Assembly: GCA_018432615.1 (NCBI GenBank)
Contig: JAHDSQ010000017.1
Span: forward strand, 62,001 to 126,000
Source: Clostridia bacterium
GTDB lineage: Bacteria > Bacillota > Peptococcia > DRI-13 > SM3-B62
Direction of reading: 5' to 3'
DNA: 64,000 bases
Shown: one piece after another, positions 32,853 through 41,735 of the stretch
Numbering within the stretch: position 1 is the stretch's first letter
Layout: every line of letters starts with the position of its first letter
Program-made: the position numbers and the translations under genes
The notes under the pieces: model-generated
Database searches by the model: none
What the model was told of the DNA's origin: nothing
The model's input: the letters and a program-made list of their open reading frames with translations, nothing else

Positions 32853-33641
32853 ATGGCATATATCGGGTTAAAACACCCTGTTTTTGCGCCGATTACAGCT
32901 GAACCGGCGAGCAGTCTGCCGACATACGGCGCTGGGCTTGTAGTCGGTCACGCAATAGCAGCCAACGTGACGATAGAGTTGTCGGAAAGCAAGTTGCCTG
33001 CCGATGATATGATTGTCGAGATTGACAACAGCTTTGTTTCCGGAACGATTAGCACCGGGATTGATGACCTGTCGGACGAAGTGCTGCAGGCGTGGCTTGG
33101 CAATAAAAAAGTCACAGTAGGAGGCGTGGACGTTATACGCTCGGCCGCTAATTATGAGGCCCCAGAAGGAGGTTTTGGCTACTACAGGGTACGCAAAAAG
33201 AACGGCGTACGCTCTTTCCGGGCGTATTGGTACTACAAAACCAAGTGGGGTATGCCATCAGAAGAAGCGGCAACTAAGCCTGACGGCTCCATTGAGTGGC
33301 AAACTCCCAGCATCGAAGGAGCAATAATGACGGCTCAAGACGCAGATAACTCATGGCGAGACATGGCAACTTTCGCCACAGAGGCGGAAGCTGTTGCATG
33401 GTTAGAGGAACTTGCCAATATCGGAGAACCGGCAGATCTAACCGACCTTAATACGGCGATAACAGCGGCTCAAGTTCTGGATCCAGAAGCTTATACATCG
33501 GTATCTTGGGTAGATGTGGCTGTTGCTCTTGACGAAGCTGTTGCCGTAACTGCAATGGAAAGCCCTTCCCAAACGAGGGTTGACCAGGCCGAGAGTGTGC
33601 TTACAACCGCTATGGCGAGTTTAGTCGAACGTGTAGTTTAA
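32853..33641 (+). CDS. Major tail tube protein with C-terminal FIVAR-like helical domain
   Basis: 262 residues. The first 195 form the tail-tube fold of phi13-like phages (KHPVFAPITAEP, LPADDMIVEIDNSFVSGTI, YYRVRKKNGVRSFRAYWYYK). The last 60 (LDPEAYTSVSWVDVAVALDE, TRVDQAESVLTTAMASL) have the helical FIVAR pattern found in Gram-positive surface proteins, an added domain that would decorate the tail exterior. Confidence 0.85.
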   Translation: MAYIGLKHPVFAPITAEPASSLPTYGAGLVVGHAIAANVTIELSESKLPADDMIVEIDNSFVSGTISTGIDDLSDEVLQAWLGNKKVTVGGVDVIRSAANYEAPEGGFGYYRVRKKNGVRSFRAYWYYKTKWGMPSEEAATKPDGSIEWQTPSIEGAIMTAQDADNSWRDMATFATEAEAVAWLEELANIGEPADLTDLNTAITAAQVLDPEAYTSVSWVDVAVALDEAVAVTAMESPSQTRVDQAESVLTTAMASLVERVV

Positions 33642-33653
33642 TGAGGTGGCATT

Positions 33654-34061
33654 ATGTTTGAAGGTAGCAAGATTACGATTGGGAAAAAAGAATATCCTGC
33701 AGTTTTTAACGTGGTTGCATTGCAAGAAGTAATTAATCAATACGGAAGCCTTGAAGACTTGGGCACTGAACTTGATAAAGACTACTCAAAGGCAATCGAC
33801 ATATGCCTTTGGCTCTTGGAATTGCTGATCAAACAAGGGATAGACCTCGATAATTTTGAGAATGGGACGGACGCAAAAGCTCCTACAGCTGATCAGCTCA
33901 AGCTTGTAATGAAGCCGCATGAAATAAGTAAAAACCGCGAAGTGATTTTCCGCATCATCAACGATGGGATAAGCTCAGGTGAAGATAAGGAAGAAGAAGT
34001 TGATGAAGTATTAGAAGAGGTACTTTCCTCAAAAAACGTGACGGGCGCAGAGGACAAATAG
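33654..34061 (+). CDS. Tail assembly chaperone (short product)
   Basis: A 135-residue helical protein upstream of the tape measure, the place of lambda gpG. Near its end the codons TCA AAA AAC contain the slippery heptamer A AAA AAC (34031-34037). Normal reading stops at 34061; a -1 slip continues to 34222, giving a longer chaperone of about 189 residues. Confidence 0.8.
   Translation: MFEGSKITIGKKEYPAVFNVVALQEVINQYGSLEDLGTELDKDYSKAIDICLWLLELLIKQGIDLDNFENGTDAKAPTADQLKLVMKPHEISKNREVIFRIINDGISSGEDKEEEVDEVLEEVLSSKNVTGAEDK
34031..34037 (+). promoter_or_regulatory. Programmed -1 ribosomal frameshift site
   Basis: A AAA AAC is a classic X-XXY-YYZ heptamer in the correct phase: zero-frame codons are AAA (34032-34034) and AAC (34035-34037). 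After slipping, reading resumes at 34037 and stays open to the TAG at 34220. Confidence 0.75.
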
Positions 34062-34222
34062 AGCCTTTGCGCCTTGTATTTTTAGGGATGCGCTGTGGTA
34101 TGAGTGAGAAGCAATCATGGCTCACCACTCCGGGGCGCATAATTAAGTTTTGGAAATGGACGAAGGAATACGATTATCTTTTGCACGGGATACAAGAGAG
34201 AGAAGCAGGAGGTGAGGAATAG
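34037..34222 (+). CDS. Tail assembly chaperone, -1 frame extension
   Basis: The -1 frame is open without stops from the slip site to 34222 and encodes 61 residues including GMRCGMSEKQSWLTTPGRI and FWKWTKEYDYLLHGIQ, a helical T-domain-like segment. It has an internal ATG at 34088 but no good ribosome site, so it is probably made only as a fusion to the upstream chaperone, as in lambda gpGT. It ends one base into the tape measure start (TAGTG). Confidence 0.7.
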   Translation, partial: RDGRRGQIEPLRLVFLGMRCGMSEKQSWLTTPGRIIKFWKWTKEYDYLLHGIQEREAGGEE

Positions 34223-36273
34223 TGGCTAAACGTGAAATAAAGACAACTTTGGCCTTGGACGGCGAGCAGAAATTTAAACAAGAACTGCAAGCTGCTTCCC
34301 GTGAACTTCGCGTATTGGGGAGTGAAACCAAGGCCAATACCTCCGCTTTTGGCACTAACGCCAAATCCATGGACGCTTTGAGAGCGAAAAATGAGGGGTT
34401 AAGCAAGCAAGCAGCCCAACAAAAAGAAATAGTTGCAGCCCTCACCAAAGCCGTAGAAGATAGTGCGAATAAATACGGGGAAGCAGATAAGCGGACAGAC
34501 GGATATCGGATAAAGCTCAATAACGCTACCGCTTCTCTTAATAAAATGGAAAATGAAATTGCTCAGAATAACAAGGCAATAGATAACTATAGTAAAGAGG
34601 CTATCAAGGCGGCCAAGAATAGCGAAGAAATGAAAAAGGCCCAAGACAGCCTAAATAAGGCATTTAACACTGTAAAGGTGGCTGCTCTGGCTGTCGCCGG
34701 TGCAGTTGCTGGCATTAGTGCGGCTCTCATTGGAGCGGCTAAATGGGCTGATGATATAAACACATTGGCAACTCAAACAGGTATATCAACAGAACAATTG
34801 CAGAAGTTCCAATATGCCGCAGAACGGATTGATGTTCCGGTTGAAACATTAACCGGCAGTATGGCAAAACTTACTAAAAATATGCAGACTGCAAAAGAGG
34901 CATCTGACCTAGGCCGCCAGCTAACCGGTTCTGCTTTGGCCTTTGAGGAACTAGGTGTAAGTGTACTGGGAGCGGACGGGCAATTGCGAAGCAACCAGGA
35001 TGTTTTTGACGAGACTATTAAAAAACTAGGAGAGATGGAAAACGAGACCCAGCGTGATGCATACGCTATGCAAATCTTTGGCAAGTCAGCACAGGACTTA
35101 AACCCGCTGATAAAAGGTGGAGCTGAAGCTCTTAAACAACTTGGGGACGAAGCAGCAGCGGCAGGATTGATACTCGACCAAGAAGCGTTGGACAACCTTA
35201 ACGCCGTCAATGATGTAGTAGATGAATTTAAGGCTAAAGTCAAAGCTGGCGGTATGGCACTTATGGCCGACCTTGCGGAGCCGCTGCAGGGCTTTTTAGA
35301 AGGTCTGGATACTCAAAAGACAATTGATGGTATACAAGGCTTTATCGATACGATTATGGAGAACAAAGACCAGATACTTGCGGCCATAGGGGCGATTGCA
35401 ACCGGACTAATTGCGTGGAATGTTGTAAATATAGTGCAAGGTATGGTTGGGGCAGTAAAAGCGTGGAGAACAGCTACCCAGGGAATGACCTTGGCACAAC
35501 AGGCCTTAAATCTCGTTATGGCCGCTAACCCTATTGGTCTTGTTATAACAGCGGTTGCTGCTTTGGTGGCCGGAATTATAATACTGTGGAAAACCAACGA
35601 AGACTTTCGGGAAGCAGTCAAGGAAATATGGGAGTCAATTTTAGGAGCGATACGGTTTGCAGTTGAAACGGTTGTAAACTTTTTCACCGTAACAATCCCT
35701 AATGCTTTAAGTGATGCACTGACGGCCATGAAAAATTGGATAAACAACATGATAACGACTGCAAAGGTTGAGATACCCAAGGTAATAAAGACAATTTTAA
35801 CTTTCTTTGCCGAGTTGCCAAAGAAAATGGTTGATATAGGCTTTGAGGTTGTACGGGGGTTATGGGACGGTATCAAGGGAGCTGCTTCCTGGTTAAAGGA
35901 TAAAATAAGTGGTTTTGCTTCTGGAATCATCAGTGGATTTAAAAGTGCATTCGGTATATCTTCACCGTCAAAAATTATGCGTGATGAAATAGGATCCATG
36001 ATTGGATCTGGAATGGCTGCCGGTATAGAAGATAGTATTGCCGAAGTGCGGAGAGCCATGGCCAGGCTAAACAGGAATATTGTTGCTGATGCTGATATAA
36101 CTACCAATGCGAAAGTTAGTACAGCAGGCGGCGGGAAAAGTGCATCCGGATCCGGGCGGGTAGTAAACCAAACAATTATTTTTAATAGCCCGAAAGCCTT
36201 AGATGAGACGGAAATTGAAGAACATACACGCCGCGAAGGACAACGGCTGCAAATCTTACTGGCGGGGGTGTAA
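34222..36273 (+). CDS. Tape measure protein
   Basis: 683 residues. The N-terminal 150 residues are coiled coil (LQAASRELRVLGSETKANT, KMENEIAQNNKAIDNYSKE). Hydrophobic segments follow (AALAVAGAVAGISAALIGAA; IGLVITAVAALVAGIIIL), then amphipathic repeats and the SPSKIMRDEIGSMIGSGMAAG motif typical of siphovirus tape measures. It sets tail length: 683 residues predicts roughly 100 nm at about 0.15 nm per residue. GTG start. Confidence 0.93.
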   Translation: MAKREIKTTLALDGEQKFKQELQAASRELRVLGSETKANTSAFGTNAKSMDALRAKNEGLSKQAAQQKEIVAALTKAVEDSANKYGEADKRTDGYRIKLNNATASLNKMENEIAQNNKAIDNYSKEAIKAAKNSEEMKKAQDSLNKAFNTVKVAALAVAGAVAGISAALIGAAKWADDINTLATQTGISTEQLQKFQYAAERIDVPVETLTGSMAKLTKNMQTAKEASDLGRQLTGSALAFEELGVSVLGADGQLRSNQDVFDETIKKLGEMENETQRDAYAMQIFGKSAQDLNPLIKGGAEALKQLGDEAAAAGLILDQEALDNLNAVNDVVDEFKAKVKAGGMALMADLAEPLQGFLEGLDTQKTIDGIQGFIDTIMENKDQILAAIGAIATGLIAWNVVNIVQGMVGAVKAWRTATQGMTLAQQALNLVMAANPIGLVITAVAALVAGIIILWKTNEDFREAVKEIWESILGAIRFAVETVVNFFTVTIPNALSDALTAMKNWINNMITTAKVEIPKVIKTILTFFAELPKKMVDIGFEVVRGLWDGIKGAASWLKDKISGFASGIISGFKSAFGISSPSKIMRDEIGSMIGSGMAAGIEDSIAEVRRAMARLNRNIVADADITTNAKVSTAGGGKSASGSGRVVNQTIIFNSPKALDETEIEEHTRREGQRLQILLAGV

Positions 36274-36276
36274 CAT

Positions 36277-37143
36277 ATGCAAAAATTAACATTCTACAAC
36301 TCTGCCGGCGAGTATATCACTATCGACTATCAAGGCCCGTATATCCTACAAAACCTGATCGGTATATCAGACGCGCCGGTCGAAGTGCTTAGTTCGCGAG
36401 GCTATCAGCAGGACGGACAAACCGCTGCGGGTGATTTTATGCTAGCAAGGGCTATCAGCTTTGGTGTAGTAGTCAAGGCTGATAGTATGCAAGAGGCATA
36501 TAGACTAAGGCGGGAACTGATAGCTTTTATCAAACCAAAAACCGACTATGTTGTTATATATGAAAATGACTACATTACAGTTAAATTCACCTGCCGGGTG
36601 AGTATACCGCCATCCTTCGGCAGTGCTCAAGAGAGCATATCTAAATATAAAAGCAGTGCAATATCACTTGTCTGTGACAATCCGTACTTGGTGGACGTAA
36701 CCGAAACAACCGTACCGATGGCCGTGGAAACGCCGGAGTTTGTTTTTCCGATAGTATTTAATCCGGAAATAATCCTGTCAACTCTTTCCAACCGTCGGGT
36801 AATAATTAAGAATGCCGGAGATGTCCCGGCCCCGGTTAGAGTGGTATTTCTCGGTGGTTCGACAAACCCGATCATAACCAATGAGACAACAGGTGAGTTT
36901 ATCAAAGTTAACCGGGAAATTCTGCCGACAGACACCTTGGAAATTACTACAGAGTATGGGAATAAACGAGTTTGGATTATAGACGAAGAAGGCGAGAGAA
37001 CAAACGCCTCAAACTATATCGACCAGGATAGCACGTTCTTTTCGTTGGCAGTCGGTGAAAACGAACTGGTATACGATGCCGACAGTGGAGTTGATAGCGC
37101 TCAGGTGTTTGTCTACTACTCAAACCGCTACTTGGGGGTGTAG
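36277..37143 (+). CDS. Distal tail protein (Dit-like)
   Basis: 288 residues. It follows the tape measure and has the Dit pattern: GISDAPVEVLSSRGYQQDGQ, then EAYRLRRELIAFIKPKTDY near the end of the first domain, and CDNPYL before a C-terminal galectin-like part. Dit forms the hub between tail tube and tip. Confidence 0.85.
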   Translation: MQKLTFYNSAGEYITIDYQGPYILQNLIGISDAPVEVLSSRGYQQDGQTAAGDFMLARAISFGVVVKADSMQEAYRLRRELIAFIKPKTDYVVIYENDYITVKFTCRVSIPPSFGSAQESISKYKSSAISLVCDNPYLVDVTETTVPMAVETPEFVFPIVFNPEIILSTLSNRRVIIKNAGDVPAPVRVVFLGGSTNPIITNETTGEFIKVNREILPTDTLEITTEYGNKRVWIIDEEGERTNASNYIDQDSTFFSLAVGENELVYDADSGVDSAQVFVYYSNRYLGV

Positions 37144-37145
37144 CA

Positions 37146-38234
37146 GTGAGATTGCAAGTATATAATGCTGACTTTGTATATCAAGGCGAGATTGATGATT
37201 TTGAGAGTTGTAATATCCACAGAAAATACAGAGGCACAGAAACATTAAGCATGACAATATCATACGAGTCCGGCAATACTCAGCTCCTGCAAAAGCATTA
37301 CTGGCTATACGCCGGACCAAAGAGGATATTTGAGATACTGCATAGGGAAATCGAGACCGACAAGCCCGATACCCTCAAGATAATTGCTTATGGTGGAGGT
37401 CTGGCATGGGCGAAACGTATCACAATACCGCCGGACGGCTATGCCTATCACACGGCATCGGGTAGCCGTGATGCTATCGTCAAAGCGTACATCACAGCTA
37501 ACGCAATCAATCCTCCCGTACATGCGGTTTTACGTGCAGTGCCATATTTGGCCTGTGCAACAGTGCAGTCCGGAGATAGCATAACAGACCAGACCCGGCT
37601 AAAACCTCTTGCTGATGAGGTTTCCAGGGTACTTGCTTCGGCTGACATGGGCTACTGTTTTGATTTTGCTCCTGATACTCCGGCGCTTGTGTTTGACACT
37701 TACACAGGAGCAAACAGGACGGCGAGCAACATAGATGGTCTGCCTCCGGCTATTTTCGATTTACAATTTGACAATATAATCTCCCGCCGGCACATCGACA
37801 GTTTAACTAATGCTAAAAATGCTTTGTTTGTTGGGGGCCAGGGTGAGGGAGAAACGAGGACTATCATCCTTGTAGGAGAGGCAACAGGAGCCGAAAGATA
37901 TGAGGATTTTGTTGATGCTAGAGACACGGACAATACAAATGAGCTGATTAACAGAGGTTTGGCAGCTCGAAAAGAAGGTGCCCTGTCTTACGAAGCCAAA
38001 ATCAATCCATATGCTAATTTAACATATGAACATGACTATTTTTTGGGTGATATAGTGACTGTGCAGGATAGAGGTTTGGGACTCACGCTTGATACAAGGA
38101 TAATGGAAATCAAAGAAATATACCAGCAGGCGCAACCAGACAGGATAGAGTGTACCTTCGGAAATACCGTTCCGACATTTTTAAATACAATCAAAGAGCA
38201 ACAGAAACAGATAAATCAACTATCAGGAAGATAG
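37146..38234 (+). CDS. Tail tip protein, ReqiPepy6 Gp37-like
   Basis: 362 residues. Starts RLQVYNADFVYQGEIDDFES, with a central LPPAIFDLQFDNIISRRHID, NALFVGGQGEGETR and a late GDIVTVQDRGLGLTLDTRI. It matches the Gp37-like siphovirus tail family, related to the first domains of the Tal hub. The GTG start lies 2 bp after the Dit stop. Confidence 0.83.
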   Translation: MRLQVYNADFVYQGEIDDFESCNIHRKYRGTETLSMTISYESGNTQLLQKHYWLYAGPKRIFEILHREIETDKPDTLKIIAYGGGLAWAKRITIPPDGYAYHTASGSRDAIVKAYITANAINPPVHAVLRAVPYLACATVQSGDSITDQTRLKPLADEVSRVLASADMGYCFDFAPDTPALVFDTYTGANRTASNIDGLPPAIFDLQFDNIISRRHIDSLTNAKNALFVGGQGEGETRTIILVGEATGAERYEDFVDARDTDNTNELINRGLAARKEGALSYEAKINPYANLTYEHDYFLGDIVTVQDRGLGLTLDTRIMEIKEIYQQAQPDRIECTFGNTVPTFLNTIKEQQKQINQLSGR

Positions 38235-38244
38235 GAGGGATAAG

Positions 38245-39009
38245 ATGCCATACAGAAGCGATTTTTTTACCGCCAAAGAAATAGGCGGCATATATGACCG
38301 CAAATATGGGGCGGATGCCTTCGCCCGCCGCTTTGCGAGTTATATCAGCAGCGGAATAGAGATTGTCGGCGGGGGCGTGCTCTCTGATGAGTTAGAAGTC
38401 TCTATAAGACCAGCATCGATGCAAAGTCAAATAAATCTGGGCGCAGTCTCTATCAATGGGTATCGTGGGGAAGTATACGACGATGCGGTGGTACTCACCC
38501 ACTCTGGGGCTGACCCGTTGTATCCACGAATCGACAGAGTAGTAATGGAGCTTAATTTGACTGATGATGTACGTGCGGTTGTGCCTAAGGTTGTGACAGG
38601 CACCCCGGCAACATCTCCGGAGCCTGAACCGCTTGCGCGCACATCGTCAATCTATCAGCTTGGTCTCGCCACTATATTAGTGCCTGCAGATGTGGCAAGC
38701 ATACCCACGGAAAACGTGACGGACACAAGGTCAGATAATGAAGTATGCGGGGTTGCTAATGTCGTGCTTGGCATTACACCGCCAGACGGGAACGCAGCAT
38801 CCGGTATTTCTGTGGACAACACAGAGTTAGAGGTTATATCAGGAGCAAGCCAACAAGATGTGGACGAAAGTATAGACCAAGTAATTAGTACGCATTTGTT
38901 AGAAACTATGCCACACCAAACAACCGACCCCACAACAAGCAAAACGTACACATACGGTATCGCCATGCAAAACGGTGTGGTAGGAATACTGATGGAAGAG
39001 GTGGTATAA
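38245..39009 (+). CDS. Baseplate or fibre-adaptor protein
   Basis: 254 residues, beta-rich. The centre (GYRGEVYDDAVVLTHSGADP, YPRIDRVVMELNLTDDVRAV, TSSIYQLGLATILVPADVAS) is typical of proteins that connect the tail hub to fibres in Firmicutes siphophages. Exact family unsure. Confidence 0.7.
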   Translation: MPYRSDFFTAKEIGGIYDRKYGADAFARRFASYISSGIEIVGGGVLSDELEVSIRPASMQSQINLGAVSINGYRGEVYDDAVVLTHSGADPLYPRIDRVVMELNLTDDVRAVVPKVVTGTPATSPEPEPLARTSSIYQLGLATILVPADVASIPTENVTDTRSDNEVCGVANVVLGITPPDGNAASGISVDNTELEVISGASQQDVDESIDQVISTHLLETMPHQTTDPTTSKTYTYGIAMQNGVVGILMEEVV

Positions 39010-40218
39010 ATGGCTGAATTTTTCCCTTTAGCAAGTCCTAGTGATGTGAGGGCAGAAAGATATAACCCAGGGTTTGGTGGGGCTACGTTAAGCGGGTGTG
39101 AGATTGATAATAATGGTAATGTTACACTTGATTTAGTTAACAGTGTGTTAATGCTAATTGATTTAACACAAACCGGGTACGTTCCATTTAGTACCAATAA
39201 TGTGAGACATGCACAATCTATATCTTTTACAGAAAATGTAGAGGTTACAAAAGTTATCTTATCATTGATTAAGCTAGCCGGAAGTCCTACTGGTACATTG
39301 ACGGTAGAAATACAAACAGACAATATAAATAAACCATCAGGTTCTGTAGTTGGTGTTGCGTCAACCCTGAATATTTCGACCATACTAGGCAGTAGAACTA
39401 ATTACAATTTTGCTGTAGCTGCTTCTTTATCTGCTAATACAAAATATTGGCTTGTAGTGCGTTGTGGCGGTGGGACTGTAGATAGTTCAAATCACATAGG
39501 CGTATATAGAGATACATCAAATCCCTATCTAAATGGATTGCATTCACAATCAAATGATAATGGCTCAACATGGACAGATTATCCAACGGAAGACTTACAG
39601 TTAAATATTGAGTATAATTATAGTTCTGTGTCTGGTACAGTCACCGAAGATATAACCGTATCATCCCTTGCAGAATGGTACAAATACTACCGCAAAACTA
39701 CAGAGCCGACTAATACAAGTGTGAGTTGTGCAATCAAAGATACGGAAGATAATGTACTTATTGCTAGTGTTGATGATGGAGACTCCCTTTCCGCTATTGA
39801 CGCAACAATCTACAAAACAATTCGTGTAGTCCACACGCTAACACGTAATAGCATAAGTGATGATACGCCAAAGTTGCATTATAGGGAAGTTAGTTGGATA
39901 GGGCCGGAAAGAGTTGTATCGACATTCCCTATAGTACATCAGACAAGTTCTACGTCACTTGTAACAGCTTTTGAAAAAGTAAATGGAAACGGAGAATTAA
40001 GTGTTGTAACCGTATACGCAGATTATGGGAATTATCTAAGAATGACTATTGACGGTGTTGTAATAATTGACACGCCTGTAGGATTCGACTTCTTTATGCC
40101 TGCGGGTGGTATAAATTTAATACTGAATGCCCCGTATAAAAGTGGTTTTAAGATTGAGCATTGCGCTGGTGCGGACAATAAACACTCCAATGTTATTATA
40201 GCTTATAAGGAGGAATAA
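39010..40218 (+). CDS. Putative receptor-binding tail fibre
   Basis: 402 residues with a jelly-roll-like middle (about 60-215) rich in Ser, Thr and Asn (LTVEIQTDNINKPSGSVV, ANTKYWLVVRCGGG), the pattern of choice-of-anchor or CBM-like sandwiches. Its base composition is visibly more AT-rich than the preceding genes, as often seen for host-range genes exchanged between phages. Confidence 0.65.
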   Translation: MAEFFPLASPSDVRAERYNPGFGGATLSGCEIDNNGNVTLDLVNSVLMLIDLTQTGYVPFSTNNVRHAQSISFTENVEVTKVILSLIKLAGSPTGTLTVEIQTDNINKPSGSVVGVASTLNISTILGSRTNYNFAVAASLSANTKYWLVVRCGGGTVDSSNHIGVYRDTSNPYLNGLHSQSNDNGSTWTDYPTEDLQLNIEYNYSSVSGTVTEDITVSSLAEWYKYYRKTTEPTNTSVSCAIKDTEDNVLIASVDDGDSLSAIDATIYKTIRVVHTLTRNSISDDTPKLHYREVSWIGPERVVSTFPIVHQTSSTSLVTAFEKVNGNGELSVVTVYADYGNYLRMTIDGVVIIDTPVGFDFFMPAGGINLILNAPYKSGFKIEHCAGADNKHSNVIIAYKEE

Positions 40219-40220
40219 AT

Positions 40221-40553
40221 ATGTATAGAATTTCTTCTGATGGACTTAAAGTCGAAAAAGAAATAATAACCAATGGCTGGCAACATTATACATTTTTCAA
40301 GCATATCATCTTAACTCCTGTCACTAATCTCGTTACAATTTCCCTGCAAGACTACCTCGGCAACCCCCTCTCTTACGAACCTATCTCAATCCGCATAACA
40401 GGTGAAACCACACTAGGAGAAGCACTTGAGCCGTATGAAGGTTCGTGTGAGGATGGAACGATTGAATTGGATGGGTATGAGACAGGCGATAAGCTGACAA
40501 TCGAAACGCTCAACCAGAACGTGGAGAACGCATCGTTGGAGGTGGTTGTATGA
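40221..40553 (+). CDS. Tail-associated protein of unknown function
   Basis: A 110-residue, strand-rich protein (LTPVTNLVTISLQDYLGNPL, ISIRITGETTLGEALEP) between the fibre and the late terminator. It may be a small fibre accessory. Overlaps the next gene by 4 bp. Confidence 0.6.
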   Translation: MYRISSDGLKVEKEIITNGWQHYTFFKHIILTPVTNLVTISLQDYLGNPLSYEPISIRITGETTLGEALEPYEGSCEDGTIELDGYETGDKLTIETLNQNVENASLEVVV

Positions 40554-40699
40554 AGCCGACAAGAAAACTCAAGCCACTTGATGAAAAGGTGGCGAAAGTG
40601 AAAGAACTAGAAGGAAAGAGGAAAGGAAAGGAAACAACGGCAGAAGTTCTTGAGCGTATTGAAGCAAAGTTGGATTTGTTGTTGAGTAAGACGCAATAG
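40550..40699 (+). CDS. Small coiled-coil protein, XkdX-position
   Basis: A 49-residue, very basic helical protein (MKPTRKLKPLDEKVAKVKEL, ending IEAKLDLLLSKTQ) behind GGAGGTGG. It occupies the place where siphophages often carry XkdX-like miniproteins, but no XkdX motif is visible. Confidence 0.55.
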   Translation: MKPTRKLKPLDEKVAKVKELEGKRKGKETTAEVLERIEAKLDLLLSKTQ

Positions 40700-40719
40700 G
40701 ATAAAAAATGTGTAGTAAA

Positions 40720-40746
40720 ACCGCCACATCATAGGGCGGTATTTTT
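40720..40746 (+). terminator. Rho-independent terminator after tail genes
   Basis: ACCGCC (40720-40725) pairs with GGCGGT (40735-40740), followed by ATTTTT. It may reduce readthrough from the tail genes into the lysis block. Confidence 0.75.
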
Positions 40747-40767
40747 ATGCCAGAAAGGAGGGATATG

Positions 40768-41172
40768 ATGCAAGAGAAAATAAAGGTGTATGCCCAAACG
40801 CAGGAAGAAGAAGCGCGTTTCCGGGGTAAGCACTTGCAGAAGGCAATAGAGTATTTCCCAAAATTGTCAGAGTGGTGTCCGCCTATCTATATCAATGCAA
40901 CACCGCCTGGTGGACGATTAGCAACCCATCACTATGTGCCACCGTCCGGTAACTATATCTATCTAGCGGCAGTCGATGTAATAGAGGGTTGGGACGACTT
41001 TTATGCTCAAACAGAGTATTTTCATCACGAGGCGGCCCATATTGTCGAGATGAAATTCATGGGGAGGACAGTACATACTTGCGATGAGAGGTTCGCAAGG
41101 GCAGTACATCAAGCCGTAAACGCTAACAACAAGTTGTTGTATGTGGTACTGTCTCAGATCATGGGGATATAG
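40768..41172 (+). CDS. HExxH zincin-like phage protein
   Basis: A 134-residue protein with the zincin motif HEAAH in YFHHEAAHIVEMKFMG, preceded by a strand-rich part (PPIYINATPPGGRLATHHYV). It is unlike the early metallopeptidase at 16625. Being between tail and lysis genes, it could act on virion or cell-wall proteins, but no substrate is known. AAGGAGG is 6 nt before the second of two tandem ATGs. Confidence 0.65.
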   Translation: MQEKIKVYAQTQEEEARFRGKHLQKAIEYFPKLSEWCPPIYINATPPGGRLATHHYVPPSGNYIYLAAVDVIEGWDDFYAQTEYFHHEAAHIVEMKFMGRTVHTCDERFARAVHQAVNANNKLLYVVLSQIMGI

Positions 41173-41209
41173 GGCAAACAAAGGGTTCTAGGAAGGGGCT
41201 GGTTATCGG

Positions 41210-41425
41210 ATGAGTCCAGAGGTATTAGTGGCGGTTATGTCGCTTACAGGCACAGGCATAGGCTCAATAGCGGGGATTATAGCAGCAAGTAAGCTGACTA
41301 ATTATCGTTTGCAACAACTTGAAATCAAAGTGGACAAGCACAACTGTCTTGTAGAGCGGATGGTGGCGGTAGAGCAATCTGCAAAATCAGCCCACCACAG
41401 GATAGACGAAATAAAGGAGGTATAA
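41210..41425 (+). CDS. XhlA-like membrane protein of the lysis cassette
   Basis: A 71-residue protein with one membrane segment (LVAVMSLTGTGIGSIAGIIA) followed by a coiled coil (NYRLQQLEIKVDKHNCLVER). This layout resembles the small membrane proteins that precede holins in Firmicutes phages. Confidence 0.75.
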   Translation: MSPEVLVAVMSLTGTGIGSIAGIIAASKLTNYRLQQLEIKVDKHNCLVERMVAVEQSAKSAHHRIDEIKEV

Positions 41426-41429
41426 AAAA

Positions 41430-41732
41430 ATGGATAATTTGTTTACCTGGGATGTATTAGGTACACTGGCCGGAGCCGCGGCTTTGACCTATCTAATCGT
41501 TGCCTATACAAAGAGGCTCATTGATACGTTCTGGCCACAGGTATTGGGTACAGATGTCTATGCGGTATTAATCGGCTTTATAGTGCTCTTAGCTGCCACT
41601 GCGGCACAAGGACAGTCTCTTACATGGGCTTCTGTTGTGTTGGCATTATTCAACGGCTTTTTAGTTGCGGCCGCAAGTGGCAAAATGTCCGACAAGGCCA
41701 TAGATGAAAAAGAGCGACAAAAGGGAGTGTAA
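41430..41732 (+). CDS. Holin
   Basis: A 100-residue protein with three hydrophobic segments (about 10-25, 42-58, 65-82) and a charged C-terminus (DKAIDEKERQKGV). Such proteins open the membrane to release or activate the endolysin. Position directly before the endolysin supports this. Confidence 0.82.
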   Translation: MDNLFTWDVLGTLAGAAALTYLIVAYTKRLIDTFWPQVLGTDVYAVLIGFIVLLAATAAQGQSLTWASVVLALFNGFLVAAASGKMSDKAIDEKERQKGV

Positions 41733-41735
41733 GCC

